From a virus, in the IMG/VR virus record IMGVR_UViG_3300017991_000090, positions 20,745 to 84,744 of that record: a DNA stretch of 64,000 nucleotides, one strand, 5' to 3'. A program made the translations under genes and the position numbers. This document shows positions 49,618 to 63,300 of this stretch, one piece after another; within the stretch, counting starts at the first letter, position 1, and each line of letters opens with the position of its first letter. The notes beneath the pieces were generated by a model, which worked only from the letters and a program-made list of their open reading frames with translations, did not search any database and was not told where the DNA came from.

Positions 49618-50187
49618 ATGTCTCAGAAAATTACTAAAAACTTTTCATTTTATGAGTTCAAGCCGAAGGGTAAGCCGCGAGTATGGCTGCCATCCAGCTC
49701 TTACCAGCGTAAATTAATAGTCAATCTTGCCGAAAATCTCCAGATTGTCAGGTCTGCAATGCCGAAGGGTTACATACAAATCACTTCAGGAGTCAGGTCT
49801 GCTGAAGATTACACAAGGTTGGTCAAGGCTGGATATCGGCCGTCAAAGACCAGTGACCATAATTGCGGTAACGCTGTGCCACTTACCATTAATTCGAGAA
49901 AGTATAAAAAGTATGGACCAACTTATAATTTCTCTGTTGGAGCTGCTGATTGTGTATCTCGTGGCTTTCCTGTTTATGAATTATTTCGATTAGCGCAGGA
50001 GCTGGTAAACAAGGGTAAATGTAAATTTGGACAGGTTATATACGAAGAGAATCCGAGAAGTGGAGCACAATGGGTGCACTTTGGAGGAGATCCGGGTTTC
50101 GTCTTTTCAGAACGAATTGTTGCTTTTATCAACAGGACTCAGTTTCTCCAAAGCCTCGATGGTGGAAGAAGTTATCAGGTAGCCTAA
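49618..50187 (+). CDS. M15-type zinc peptidase (D-Ala-D-Ala peptidase-like), 189 aa
   Basis: Expected to cut peptidoglycan cross-links. Visible features: NFSFYEFKPKG at the N-terminus, ITSGVRSAEDY (55-65), a first metal His in TSDHNCGNAV (H81), a probable Asp ligand in GAADCV (~D111), and the last His in AQWVHFGG (H154), as in M15A enzymes. The spacing between the first His and the Asp is longer than the usual SxHxxGxAxD, so ~25 residues have been inserted there. No signal peptide. It could be the endolysin or a virion-associated lysin, since it lies among structural genes. Confidence 0.7.
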   Translation: MSQKITKNFSFYEFKPKGKPRVWLPSSSYQRKLIVNLAENLQIVRSAMPKGYIQITSGVRSAEDYTRLVKAGYRPSKTSDHNCGNAVPLTINSRKYKKYGPTYNFSVGAADCVSRGFPVYELFRLAQELVNKGKCKFGQVIYEENPRSGAQWVHFGGDPGFVFSERIVAFINRTQFLQSLDGGRSYQVA

Positions 50188-50199
50188 TAGGCGGTTATA

Positions 50200-51582
50200 A
50201 TGCAATTTTCACTTGTTGAAGTTGTAAAAACTAAAAATAATACATTCTACATAGAATGGGACATGGCTCCCGGGACTGGTGAGTCTGTCGATGACTGGAA
50301 GTTCCAGATTCACTGGAGCTTTGACCCGGCCGAAGGGTTTCTGCCAGTCACTGATGAGAATGAAGATCCGATTGAGATAGATGGCGCTGTCGGTCCGCTG
50401 GTATATGACCATCAGCACTGGCAGTACAATTTCAATAAAGACCGGTATTATAAAGTCCTTGCTATCTTCAAAGCCGATGAAAATATCAATTTCTTTTCAG
50501 AAAAAGTATATATCGGCATGTACAGCGACGGTCATCACGAAACGATGCGTCACGCTGAAGAGACTCTGTATACCATGTACCATGGTGAGCCTTGTCTCAT
50601 TATTAAGCGTAAAAGTTTCGGTGCGCGGTGCCCGACCTGCTGGTCGCCAGAGCGCCAACAGCGTGTAAGGTCTCATTGTGACACCTGCCAGGGAACCGGT
50701 TATGTGGTCGGGTATTATCAGCCCATTTCAATTCAGGTGTCATTCGATTCAGACCCGAAAAAGTCAGACTCTCAGAAAGAATGGGAGAATGTTTACGATA
50801 CAAAGCGGGCAAGGCTCAGTAACTATCCATTGGTAAGGCCGAAAGACCTTATCGTCAACCAGGATGATAATAAACGGTACGTTATATCCCATGTGGAGAC
50901 GACAAAGCTTCCTCGGGTAAGTCAACTCGAACCGGAACTTACTCTTTCGAAGCAGAATTATATCCTCAGTCAGCTACTAACCCTCGAAGAGCTTAATCCT
51001 GATGACAACGAGTATTTCATAGATGTGGATAATATCCCCGACATCCCCATCTCAGACGAAGGGCAAACGGGGAGCACTCTTCCATTCTTTAATGACCACA
51101 TGCCGGTGACAGTCGACCCTCCGCTGGAAATAACTGATGGTCAGCAGCATATCGTCTTAAATTACAGCTCTGATGATTTTGAGGTAGTTGCAGGCGCTTT
51201 GGCTCTTAAAAACAGCACAGGCTCACTTGGAACAGAAGTGTATGAAGCCGCGGAGGTGATACCCACAGCTTTAAAAGTTGTGGCTGTAAATAATGATGGG
51301 AAGATAATACTTGCGGATCATACTGATATAACTCATCTTAATAGAGTAGTCGGAATTGCTTTGAGCGCTGCTGGTATTGGAAATGAGATACTCGTTCAGA
51401 AATTAGGCAAGCTCGAATATTCCGGTTGGAATTGGACGATAGGAAGAAGTATTTTCTTTAATAGCGACAGTGATTTGGTACAGGCTCCGCAGGAAACAGC
51501 TTTTTGGATGATTGTGGCCAAACCTGTCAAGACAAATAGAATAGAAATTCATTTACGTGTTCCAGTAATAAGGGCTGTGTAA
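50200..51582 (+). CDS. Virion structural protein with zinc-ribbon, 460 aa
   Basis: Central RCPTCWSPERQQRVRSHCDTC (C-x2-C...C-x2-C, around residues 145-167), followed by QGTGYVVGYYQPI, is a zinc ribbon of a type seen in phage head or tail proteins. The N-terminal part is fibronectin-like beta (TFYIEWDMAPGTGESVDDW). The C-terminal ~120 residues look like a short beta-rich fibre module (TLPFFNDHMPVTVDPPLEI). It is likely a baseplate or fibre-attachment protein. It overlaps nothing but is only 1 base from the next gene. Confidence 0.6.
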   Translation: MQFSLVEVVKTKNNTFYIEWDMAPGTGESVDDWKFQIHWSFDPAEGFLPVTDENEDPIEIDGAVGPLVYDHQHWQYNFNKDRYYKVLAIFKADENINFFSEKVYIGMYSDGHHETMRHAEETLYTMYHGEPCLIIKRKSFGARCPTCWSPERQQRVRSHCDTCQGTGYVVGYYQPISIQVSFDSDPKKSDSQKEWENVYDTKRARLSNYPLVRPKDLIVNQDDNKRYVISHVETTKLPRVSQLEPELTLSKQNYILSQLLTLEELNPDDNEYFIDVDNIPDIPISDEGQTGSTLPFFNDHMPVTVDPPLEITDGQQHIVLNYSSDDFEVVAGALALKNSTGSLGTEVYEAAEVIPTALKVVAVNNDGKIILADHTDITHLNRVVGIALSAAGIGNEILVQKLGKLEYSGWNWTIGRSIFFNSDSDLVQAPQETAFWMIVAKPVKTNRIEIHLRVPVIRAV

Positions 51583-51583
51583 A

Positions 51584-54379
51584 GTGGCAAAGACAGACTT
51601 ACCAGATACAAAAGGTGAAATAACCGATATCGGTGATAATACCTATGAAATAAGGTATGATGAGGACGCAAAGGTTGAAATAGGTGATAAAACCCAAACA
51701 ACCAAATTTGTTCCGTCAGTCAAGCTTTATAAATGGGATGATGCCTTTTTTGAACTTACTGTTCCAACCACTGAGGTAAAGGTTCCAGACCTTACTGATA
51801 ACATTCTTACATGGGTAACGCCTGATTATACATTAAGGTTTTATCCTGAAGAAAAAACAGCTTATATGGAAGAGGGCGGCCTTGAGTTTGAAATAATCCT
51901 TAATAAGGCGATGGTTGGAAATCAAATAGAACTTGATTTTAAAAGCCAAAACCTTGAGTTTCTTAAACAGCTTGCTTATGACCAGCAGATTCCAGCTCCT
52001 GAAGATGCTGATATAGGGGTTGTTACCAAAACTGAAACACAAGGATTGCGAGCTGACAAAAGCGTTGCTGTCAGTATGCCGGAAAACGCTATAAACTCAT
52101 ACGCTGTTTATCACCAATCGAAAATGCATGGAAGATACAAAACCGGAAAGGCATTTCATATTTGGAGATTAAAAGCGATAGACAGTAAATTAAATGAAGC
52201 GTGGTGTGATGTAGATATTGAGGAGAATCCTACAAAATCTATTGAAAAAACCGGTAAGTTTACAATTACGATACCAAAATCTTTTCTTGATACTGCATCG
52301 TACCCGGTTACCATCGACCCTACATTTGGATATACTACTCTTGGTACTACGACTGTAACTCAGGAGGACTTGGTTATTGGGAGGTCTGTGGCTCCAAGCT
52401 CTGGTGGAAGAATTATAGAATTATATGTCGGGCTTGAAGGCGGCACTGCTGTTCCAGCTAATGACTGGGATTCTGGTGATGAAGTTCAAATGGCACTATA
52501 TTCTGTATCAGGCACTACTGGAACATTAATGCGCCCCACTTCTGAGGTGTTAGAAGATGGCCATGCTGCTGCTGGGTTTGTTAAATTTAAACCCAGAGGC
52601 GGGATAGTAATAGAAAATGCGCAAGAATATCTGATAGCATCGGCACGTTATACCACAGGTATAAGAAGAGATACCGGTTTTACTTCAGGTGATTCAAAAT
52701 ATTTTGCTCATATCAACTTTGTAAAGCCAGGTTATCATTGGTTAGAATCAGCAACATTGACAAATTCTTCAAGCCGCTATTCAACCTATGCGCGATACGC
52801 AGATACTGGTTCAAATGGTGAAGATTTCGGCATTTCTGCGACTGTTGGAACATCTCAAGCAGTTGTGAATGCGCGATATATGGGCGGTACTACTCCTGAT
52901 TGCGACCATATGTATGTTGATACATTAAATTATTATGCTTTGGCAGCAGGGACTATAACTATCGCACTTTACACTGGGGGAGCGTTGGATGACCCTACCG
53001 GAGCAACAAGGAGGACATACGCCGCCAATGTTTCTGTTGTCGCTGGGTGGAACGCAATAAGTGTTACGAAATATAAATTACCAAAAAATACTATTTTCTG
53101 GATAGGGTGGGCCGCAGATGCGTCGGCTGACCCATATGCGTCTTCAAGCTCTGCTGATGCTGGAGATTTCCAGACGGCAAGAGGAAGATGGAGTCAAACT
53201 ACTCCTGCCGATTATGATGAAACAACGGCGATGCCAACCAGCCCTGGTGCAGGATCGTTTAGTGATTTCTGGTACCTTGTTAATGCTACAATTGAGGTCG
53301 AAGAAGAAGACTATGATGATTGGGCATATAATAGGAAGTTATGGATTGATACTACATCTGATGGTGCTGATGTAAGCGGAAATGTTGACGACTTCCCTAT
53401 ATTGGTCAGGCTTGATACTTATAAAGTTCCATTTGCTCAATGTAATTCAGACGGTTCTGATATACGATTTGAAGACTCTTCCGGAAACAAGTTATGGTTC
53501 GAAAAAGAGCGATGGGACAATACTAATAAGCTTGGTGAATTCTGGGTCTTTATGCCGACAGTTTCCGGTAATACCAAGCAGTATATTACTGTTTACTGGG
53601 GCAAATCTGATGCAGAAGACATATCATATTCTTTCAATGTTTTCAGGAGAAATGCTGGATTTGCGGCAGTGTATCATCTGAATGAAAGTTTTGTCGATGC
53701 GACTGATAATGAATACAATGGAACCAACAATGGTTCTGACGATGTAGAGGGTGTCTCTGCTCGTGGTCGAGAATTCGTTGAAGCAAATAGTGATTATATA
53801 TCAGCCACGTTGACACATGTATTTAATAGCATTTCGACCCAAAACCATCGAGTGTCATTCTGGATGGATGCTGATGATATAGCTACACAGTCACCATGGA
53901 CTCGAATATTTGAAGCACGATATGACGATGACAATTTTGTACAATTTGTAATTCAGGATGTTGCTGGAGACCTGGCTTTCAATGTCGAAGACGCGACTAC
54001 TCAAAGAAGCCAGATGGTTGATTCGGCTATTAGCGCTGGTACAGAATATCATGTTGTTGGTATTTGGGAAGCTGCTGTTGATACGCTTACACTGTCCGTA
54101 AATGGAGTAACACAATCAACCGCTGGTGCAACAAACGCAGGCCCTGGTACGGCACAGGCTGTTAATATCGGCCGAAGAACAGACGGGTCAGCATTAACTC
54201 ATTACGACGGGATGATCGACGAAGTTCGTATTGACAGAATATTACGTTCTCAGGATTGGAGAACTTTAAGATATGAAACTGAAAGAAAAGACCAAACCAG
54301 TGTCTTCTTTGATGCTGACATGGATATGCGCACTGTAGGCAGAGGCACCCGTAGAGGTGTTGGAAACGGTGTCGGATAA
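51584..54379 (+). CDS. Tail fibre/adhesin with DUF2341 and LamG-like domains, 931 aa
   Basis: GTG start. The N-terminal ~230 residues are a beta-rich anchoring region. The middle has repeated jelly-roll-like beta domains. From ~residue 590 the pattern NRKLWIDTTSDGADVSGNVD ... DFPILVRLD ... SDIRFEDSSG ... ITVYWGKSDA matches the DUF2341 module. It is followed by a LamG/concanavalin-like domain (AVYHLNESFVDATDNEYNGT ... NIGRRTDGSAL ... GMIDEVRIDRI). Such combinations bind carbohydrates, so receptor or surface-glycan binding is likely. Ends RGTRRGVGNGVG. Confidence 0.75.
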   Translation: MAKTDLPDTKGEITDIGDNTYEIRYDEDAKVEIGDKTQTTKFVPSVKLYKWDDAFFELTVPTTEVKVPDLTDNILTWVTPDYTLRFYPEEKTAYMEEGGLEFEIILNKAMVGNQIELDFKSQNLEFLKQLAYDQQIPAPEDADIGVVTKTETQGLRADKSVAVSMPENAINSYAVYHQSKMHGRYKTGKAFHIWRLKAIDSKLNEAWCDVDIEENPTKSIEKTGKFTITIPKSFLDTASYPVTIDPTFGYTTLGTTTVTQEDLVIGRSVAPSSGGRIIELYVGLEGGTAVPANDWDSGDEVQMALYSVSGTTGTLMRPTSEVLEDGHAAAGFVKFKPRGGIVIENAQEYLIASARYTTGIRRDTGFTSGDSKYFAHINFVKPGYHWLESATLTNSSSRYSTYARYADTGSNGEDFGISATVGTSQAVVNARYMGGTTPDCDHMYVDTLNYYALAAGTITIALYTGGALDDPTGATRRTYAANVSVVAGWNAISVTKYKLPKNTIFWIGWAADASADPYASSSSADAGDFQTARGRWSQTTPADYDETTAMPTSPGAGSFSDFWYLVNATIEVEEEDYDDWAYNRKLWIDTTSDGADVSGNVDDFPILVRLDTYKVPFAQCNSDGSDIRFEDSSGNKLWFEKERWDNTNKLGEFWVFMPTVSGNTKQYITVYWGKSDAEDISYSFNVFRRNAGFAAVYHLNESFVDATDNEYNGTNNGSDDVEGVSARGREFVEANSDYISATLTHVFNSISTQNHRVSFWMDADDIATQSPWTRIFEARYDDDNFVQFVIQDVAGDLAFNVEDATTQRSQMVDSAISAGTEYHVVGIWEAAVDTLTLSVNGVTQSTAGATNAGPGTAQAVNIGRRTDGSALTHYDGMIDEVRIDRILRSQDWRTLRYETERKDQTSVFFDADMDMRTVGRGTRRGVGNGVG

Positions 54380-54395
54380 TAGAAGGAGTTAATAT

Positions 54396-57300
54396 ATGGA
54401 ACTTACGAGAGAACAAAATGTAGCGTCATACTTTGTAATACCGCTGATCGATGCGTCGAATCGGCCTGATTACAAAGCCGGACCAACGCTGACGGCCGGT
54501 GACGTTAAGGTTATTCGTCATACTGGCGGGAGCTGGAATGTATCCAATATTGGAACTCTTCCGTCTGCGATAACCGGCGCTACTACACAGCTTTTAGTCA
54601 CTTTGACAGCGACAGAGCTTAATCCTGATGATAATAAATATCCTGTGATTATTCAGTTTGTAGACCAGACTGATCCGAAAGAGTGGGACGATCAGACGGT
54701 TATTATCTGGACACGGCCTGTTGTATCGAACGTGACAGAGCTTGACGGTGGCGCACAATCGCTCACTGACCTTAAGGATTTTGCTGATGCCGGATATGAC
54801 CCTGCAACGAATAAGGTTGAGGGTGTTAAGCTGGTTGATACCACTACGACGAATACCGATCTGTCAGCTCATGACAGTAAACTTGACACTGTTGACACTG
54901 TTGTTGATGCAATAAAAGCTGTTACAGACAATCTGCCTAATAGCGGCGCATTAACAGATATAGATACTGGGGTTAATAATATTGAAGCGAAGCTGCCTAC
55001 TAATTATATCATGGGCTCTGGAGTACAGACTGACAAAGATGATGAGATTGATGCTATTAAAGCTGTTACAGATAATCTTCCAAACAGTGGTGCTCTTACC
55101 GATATTGACACCGGTATAAATAACATCGAAGGAAAACTTCCTACCAACTATATCATGGGCTCGTCAGTTCAGACTGATAAGGACGATGAAATCGATGCAA
55201 TTAAAGCTAAGACTGATAATTTGCCAGCTGACCCTGCATCAGAAACCAATGTAGACGCTAATGAGGCCAAGATTGACATTATAGATACAAATGTTGATGC
55301 TATTAAAGCCAAAACAGACAACCTGCCAGCAGACCCTGCATCAGAAACAAACGTCGATGCAAATGAGACTAAGATTGATGCTATTGATACTGTTGTCGAT
55401 GCAATTAAGGCAGTTACCGATAATCTTCCAAATAGTGGAGCTCTTACAGATATCGATACTGGTGTTAATAATATTGAGGCCAAACTGCCGACCAATTATA
55501 TCATGGGCTCTTCTGTCCAGACTGATAAGGATGATGAGATTGATGCTATTAAAGCAAAAACTGATGACCTTGCTTTTACTGCCGGAAATGTCCATGCTGA
55601 TATTCAGGAATACAATACCCATCCTGATGTCGATCTTGCAGACGATGCGATTACTGCTGCGAAATTCGATGAAACTACAGCATACCCACTTAAGTCTGAT
55701 GACAGTGGTAGTACTCAGGTTGCCCGTACCGGAGCAGATGCCGATACCCTTGAAACGCTATCTGACCAGATTGATGGTGTCCAGACAAGTGTTGACGGTA
55801 TTCAGAATAATACCAATTTTGTAGCGACTGTTCCTCAACATATGTTAATACCTGATTCAGGTGATACCATGTATAAAATCACTGTTCACTTTTACGATAG
55901 TGACGGAAACATGGAAGACCCAGACAGTAATGAAATTGACATTCTGTATGAGGGTGTCGATGGTACTGATAAGGATGCGTTCTTCGATGATGCTGGCGGA
56001 ATAACAGGAGCAACAGCTGGAGTTATTGATGCAAATATGTGGAAGATGGTTCGGATAGGTGTTGGCCATTATGAGACATATTACAAGCTTCCAAGCACTG
56101 AAAGCCCAGAACAATGGACCGCTTCATTCAAGCTTAATGAGGCGTCAACACTATTACAGTACGCTCGCTCAACAAATGTTGTAGATGAGACTCCTGGATC
56201 GACCACTTTGGCTGATAATACAACCAATGCTGACATTATTGCAGAAGCTCTGAAAGAAAGAGATGTGTCAGGAGTATCTGCTGTTTCAGGATCTGTCTAT
56301 AAAGACATTATGGATAATATCGATACGAATGAAACCAAAATCGATACTGTCGATACGGTTGTTGACGCAATTAAGGCGAAAACGGACAACCTTCCTGCCG
56401 ATCCAGCATCTGAAACTAACGTTGATGCTAATGAGACTAAAATTGATGCTATCGATACAGTTGTTGATGCTATTAAGGCTGTAACTGACAACCTTCCAAA
56501 CTCTGGTGCACTTACTGATATCGATACCGGAATAAATAATATTGAGGCGAAACTGCCTACTAATTATATCATGGGCAGCTCGGTACAGACAGATAAGGAT
56601 GATGAGATCGATGCTATTAAGGCAAAGACTGACAACCTTCCTGCCGACCCGGCATCCGAAACCAATGTCGATGCCAATGAAGCGAAAATAGACATTATCG
56701 ACACTGTCGTTGATGCTATTAAGGTCAAGACAGATAATCTTCCAGTTGACCCTGCAAGTGAAACCAATGTCGATGCTAATGAAGCGAAAATAGACATTAT
56801 AGACACAGTGGTCGATGCAATTAAATTAGTGACTGATAACCTTCCTAACTCAGGTTCGCTTACCGATATTGATACCGGAATAAATAATATTGAGGCCAAG
56901 TTACCTACTAATTACATCATGGGTAGCTCTGTGCAGTCTGATAAGGATGACGAAATAGATTCTATCAAATCTACTGTTGAAGGTCTTAATGACATATCGG
57001 CGGCTGAAGTAAATGCTGAAGTCGATCAAGCACTGATAGATATAAATCTTGACCACTTGCTGGCAGTTGCTGATGCTGACGATGTAGTTGATAACTCTGT
57101 GATCGCAAAGCTTGCTGCAAAGGGCGCAACTGCTGATTGGAGTACATTTGATAATACTACAAATTCACTTGAAGCAATTACTGATGACCTTGCAGTGGTA
57201 GATGCAACCGCAGATGCTATTAAAGCCAAAACAGATAATCTACCTGCAGACCCAGCATCTGAGACCAATGTTGATGCTACTGAAGTTAAGGTTGATGCCA

Positions 57301-60300
57301 TTAAATCAAAAACAGATCAGCTTGCTTTTACTACTGGAAATGTGCACGCCGATATTCAGGAATATAATACACATCCTGATATTGATCTTAATGCCGATCA
57401 GAGCGGAGTAACTATAGGTACAGTTAACGCTCTTGGTGCACAGGCCAAACTTGATGTGAATGCCGAGGTCGACACGGCTCTTTCTGATTATGATGGCCCA
57501 ACCAAAGCAGAGATGGATGCCGCTTTTGCAGCATTAAACGATCTATCAGCAGCTGAAGTAAATACTGAAGTTGATACTGCTCTTGCAGATATAGGGCTTG
57601 ACCATCTGATATCAGCCTCAGTTGCTGGAGCAGATGTGGCAGACGATTCTATTATAGCCCAAATGGTATCAAAATCCGGAACTGCTGATTGGGACACTTT
57701 TGATAACACAACAGATTCGCTTGAAGCTATTAGAGATAATCAGATAGCTGGAGGGTTAACTCAGCAGCAGGTAAGAGATGCTATGAAACTTGATGCTACT
57801 GGTGGGGCTCCTGCGGCAGGATCAGTTGACCAGCATCTTGACGACATTCTTTCAAATATCGGAACTCCCGTTGCTCTTGACGGTGGTTCTGCTGATCTTG
57901 CTGGAATGTTGACAAAGATTGCAGATGATAATGGTGGTGCCGATTTCGATGCCACTACCGACTCTCTCCATTCATTACAAGGGGCAATTATTGAAGGTGT
58001 CCCATACAATGAGGTTGCAACAGCTCAGAATGTTACTAATGGTACGGTTGATTCAGGAGATTACACAGATACTCATGCTGAAGATGGAACATACTTCCAG
58101 TTATCGCCAAACGGATCAGCGCTTGATGTTGATCTTACATTTGATATCGACACAGCATCACCTGTTGATGTCTCAATACATGGTAGATATGATGCTGCGC
58201 CGAACAGATATGTTGAAGTGTATGCATGGGATTATGACGCCTCAGCGTGGGAACAGATAAGTAGCGCTGCAACCAGAATGAATCATTCGGCTTCTGATCA
58301 GAATTATACTTATACTCTGTTAAATAAACATAAAGACCCTTCAACAGGTGAAATGAAGATTCGATTTCTGTCTGACGAAGGTTCTTCTGGATATGACCTG
58401 TATCTTGATTCAGTATTCATTTCTGCTGTAGTTGCAGGAGCTACTCCTTCTGAAATAGCAGATGCTGTATATCTGAAGATGAAATACACAGTTTACGCAG
58501 GTGCGATCCATGTTGATACAAATAATGGAACAGCCGGTACTGAAGTCGGAGTCAACGGTATACCAAGCAATCCTGTTGATACTCTTGCTGATGCATTAAC
58601 TCTCGCAGGTCTTGTTGGTGTCAGAAAACTTGTTTTTGTCCCTGGTTCGTCTGTGACACTTTCACAGGCGTTCACTGAATGGGAGCTGATTGGTTATGAT
58701 TCTTCAGTTGCGCTTAATAGCCAGAATATAAGCAGGTCAATATTCCGTGGAATGATTATTTCAGGAACAGCGACCGCTGCTACTGGTTCACCAGCATTTA
58801 TAGACTGTGAAATAAGCACAGCAACACTTCCTGCATGTGTAATGAAAGACTGCCAGCTTAGTAACGATGTTACACTCGGAACTGCTGCTGGCGACTACTT
58901 CTGGGACAAGTGTTTCAGTGGGGTTGCCGGAACTTCTACTCCAGCAGTTACGTTTGCTGCAAATGCTAATCTGAGCATGAGACATTATAGTGGTGGAATT
59001 GAAATTAAATCAATGGCAGCCGGTTCAAGTATGTCTCTTGAGGGAGATGGTCAGTATGTGATCAATGCGAGTTGTACCGGCGGAACCCTTGCTACGAGAG
59101 GTAACTTCCAGAGAACTGATAATGCAAGCGGCGCTGTTACAGAGTCTGACGTCGGTAGAATGGCGACAGACCAGCTTGACCAGGCCCTTGTTGACATAAA
59201 TCTTGATCATCTTCTTGCAGTTGCAGATGCCGACGATGTTGTTGATGATTCAGTAATAGCGAAATTGGCGGCAAATGGTGGAGACTGGAGCACATTTGAC
59301 GACACAACCGATTCGCTTGAAGCTGTATCGGATAAGGTTGATACAGTTGACACTGTTGTTGATGCTATTAAGGCAAAAACAGATAACCTTCCTGCTGACC
59401 CTGCGTCAGAAACAAATGTTGATGCTACTGAAGTTAAAGTCGATGCTATTAAGGCTAAGACAGATAATCTGAACTTCAATTCAGATGGTACACCTCTTGT
59501 TCTTGCCGATATCAGAGATGTTAATGATGTTGCAGTAACAAGCGTTGATGACTTTAAAGCTGATGCAAGTGATGTCTCAGGAGCAGATGTGAATGTGACC
59601 ACAATTGAGGGTGCAGATGCCACAAACCAGATTGTCGCTTCTGTAGATGCTTCAATTGAGTCTTACGGACTTGACCACCTGGTTGCTGTAGCAGTAACAG
59701 GAACTGATGTCGCAGATGACTCGATTATAGCTCAGATGGTATCAAAATCAGCAACACCTGATTATGACAGTTTCGATAACACCACAGATTCGCTTGAAGC
59801 TTTAAGAGATAATCAAATTACTCCAGCTCAGGTTAATGCTGAATGCGACACTGCATTGGCAGATTATGACGGTCCAACCAAGACAGAAATGGATAATTCA
59901 TTTGCTGCTCTTAATGATATATCTGCGGCAGAGGTAAATGCGGAGGTTGACACTGCCCTTGCTGATTATGACGGACCCACTAAAACTGAAATGGATGCTG
60001 CTTTCGCAGCACTCAATGATATATCTCCGGCAGAAGTAAACGCTGAAGTTGATGCAGCTCTTGCCGATTACGACGGGCCTACTAAAGCTGAAATGGATGC
60101 CGCCTTCGCAGCCCTAAATGATATATCTGCAGCAGAAGTAAATGCAGAATGTGACCAGGCTCTTGCGGATTACGACGGGCCTACCAATGCTGAAATGCTT
60201 GCAGCTTTTGCAGCATTAAATGATATATCTCCAGCCGAAGTAAATGCTGAGGTAGACACTGCACTCGCTGATTACGATGGGCCAACAAAGGCAGAAATGG

Positions 60301-63300
60301 ATGCTGGATTTGCCGCATTGAACGATTTATCAGCTGCTGAAGTAAATGCTGAGGTTGACCAGGCGCTTATTGATTACGATTCAAGTAACGGTGTTGCTAA
60401 AGAAGCTTCAGTTCTTGCAATTCAGAATAATACCAGATTTGTCGGTGTTGTTCCGAACAACATGCTCGTTCCTGATTCAGGTGATACCATGTACAGAATT
60501 ACCGCTCACTTCTACGATCTTGACGGTAATATGGAAGATCCTGATAATAACGAAATAGCAGCAATTTATAAGAATGTTGCAGGAACTTCGAAGACCGCAT
60601 TCTACGATGACGCTTCCGGAACAACTCCGGCGACATCTTCAACTACTTTTGGTGGTAAATATAAGATGATTCGTCTAAGCCAGGGTGTTTATCAAACTTA
60701 CTATAAACTCCCAAGCACCGAACCTGTTGACCAGTGGATTGCCGAGTTCAGTCTTGAGGAATCTACAACACAGCTCGACTTCAGCAGAAGTACGAACGTT
60801 GTTGAAGAGAATCCTGGAAGTACGACCCTTGCGGATAATACTACCAATAAGACTATCATGGCAGAAGCGCTGAAAGAAATAGACGTCAACGCAGTCAGTG
60901 CAGTCAGTGGATCGATTTATGATGATATAATGGATAACATCGATGATAATGAAGCAAAGATTGATATAATCGATGCCAACCTTGATTCGGTTAAATCTAC
61001 TGTTGACACGAATCTTGATACTACAGTATCCAGCAGGTCTGATTTCGATGAAACTACTGATCAGGTTATCGTAGCAACCAATAACGATAAGACCGGTTAC
61101 GAGCTGGCTGATAACGCAATTACCAATGCGAAGATAGCAACTGACGCAATAGGTAGTGACGAGCTTGCTCTCAGTGCTGTTCAGGAAATATCGAATGGAA
61201 TATATGCCGGCGGGTTTATCTATCTTGATACTTCGAATGGATCTTCAGGAACAACTGCTTACGTGAATGGGACCCCTACAAACCCTGTTGATTCACTCGC
61301 AGACGCAATGACGCTTGCTGCTGCCCTCGATATTTATCACATTAGAGTTGCAAATGGAAGCTCAATAGTGTTAAATGCATCATTAAACAATTATGTACTG
61401 TGCGGTGAAAGCTGGACATTGGACCTTAATGGCCAGAATATCGGTGGATCGATTATAATAGGGGCTGATTTCTCTGGCGCATATATAGGTACTGACCCTG
61501 AATTCAGGCTTGGTAAAATGGGAACAACTTCAGGGCCACCTGCACATTTCCATGGTACTATGTTCTCTTCTGATTTCACAATCACAGCTCCCGGAGACTA
61601 CTTCTTTGATAAGTGTTACTCAGGAATAGCAGGTACCGGCGCTCCAAGTATTGACTTTGGCGCTCTGGTTGGAGGTTCGAATGTGAACTTCAGAAGCTAC
61701 TCAGGTGGTGTTGAAGTTAAGAATATGGGACAGTCCGGAACAGACAATATGAGTCTGGAAGGATGGGGCCAGTTTATACTCAATGCCAACTGTGTCGGTG
61801 GAACGATAGCTGTACGTGGTCATTTTAAGAAGACCGACAATTCTGGTGGCGCTGTTACAGTGTCTGATGAAGCCAACTTCAAGTCCTCTGTTATTCATTC
61901 AGGAATAGCACAGGGCTCTGGAACCGGAAACAACCAGATACAGCTTTCAACTGCTGCCAGCTCAACTGATGGAGCATATGACCCGGCTGTAGTGATGATT
62001 GTATCAGGAACCGGCGCGGGGCAGTGCAGGATGATTTATCAGTATGCTGGAAGCACAAAGACAGCTACGGTTGATAGAAACTGGAAGGTTAATCCTGACA
62101 CAACCTCTGAATACCGTATACTTGCCGACCCGGGCAGGGAGCATGTGAATGAAGGCCTTGCGCAGGGTGGAGCCGCCTCATCAATTACTCTTAACACACT
62201 TGCTTCAGGTGATGATGATGCATATAACGGTCAGATTGTATTCGTTAAGAGCGGAACCGGTGAAGACCAGGCAAGAATCGTGATTGATTATAACGGAACT
62301 ACCAAAGTTGCCACGGTTGACGCTCCATGGGATACAGTTCCAGACTCAACCAGTGCGTATGTAATGCTTCCTGCTGGGTTGTCTGATATCAGGTCTGTTA
62401 ATGGTTCGGTTGTAACATCAGAAGATGATTTTAAAGCTGATGTTTCCGGATTATCGACATTCGACCACACAGTAGATAATGTGATTGTCGGAACAAATAA
62501 TGATAAGGCTGGTTACTCAATATCTGGTACAAAGCAGACTCTGGACGCTCTGAATGATGTATCTACAGCTGAAGTAAATGCAGAGGTTGACCAGGCTCTG
62601 GTGGATATTAACCTTGACCATCTGCTCGCTGTAGCAGATGCTGATGACGTTGTTAACGATTCGGTAATTGCGAAACTTGCCGCAAACGGTGGTGATTGGA
62701 GCACATTCGACGATACTACCGACTCTCTTGAGGCGATCTCTGATAGTCTGAGTGGAAGCGGTCTGACTCAGCAGCAGGTAAGAGATGCTATGACACTTGC
62801 GCCTACCCCAGGTGTACCGGCGGCTGGCTCTGTAGATGAACATCTGGATGATATTTTAACGGATGTTGCATCTGTTCAGGCTGATGTTACCACGATAGAC
62901 GGTAAGGTTGACACCTTGCAGACCGACGTAACCACAATCGATGGTAAAGTTGATAGCATCCAGACCGATGTTACGACAATCGACGGTAAGGTTGACGGCA
63001 TCCAGACTGATGTGACAGCTATTGACGGTAAAATAGATGTGATTGACGGAAACGTCGATGATATTGAAGCTGCTATCGGAAGCCCGATATCACTCGATAG
63101 CGGAACGGCAACCGTCGCCGGTATGCTTATTAAGATGGCTGATGATGCTGGCGGAGCAAATTTCGATTCAACCAACCATAGCCTTGAAGCAATCGGTGGA
63201 GCATCAGTAACGGGTGACTGGTCAGCAAATGAGAAGACTGAGATTAAGACCGTTCTCGGTATTACAAATACTGGAACACCTGATTCGACACCTTCTGACG

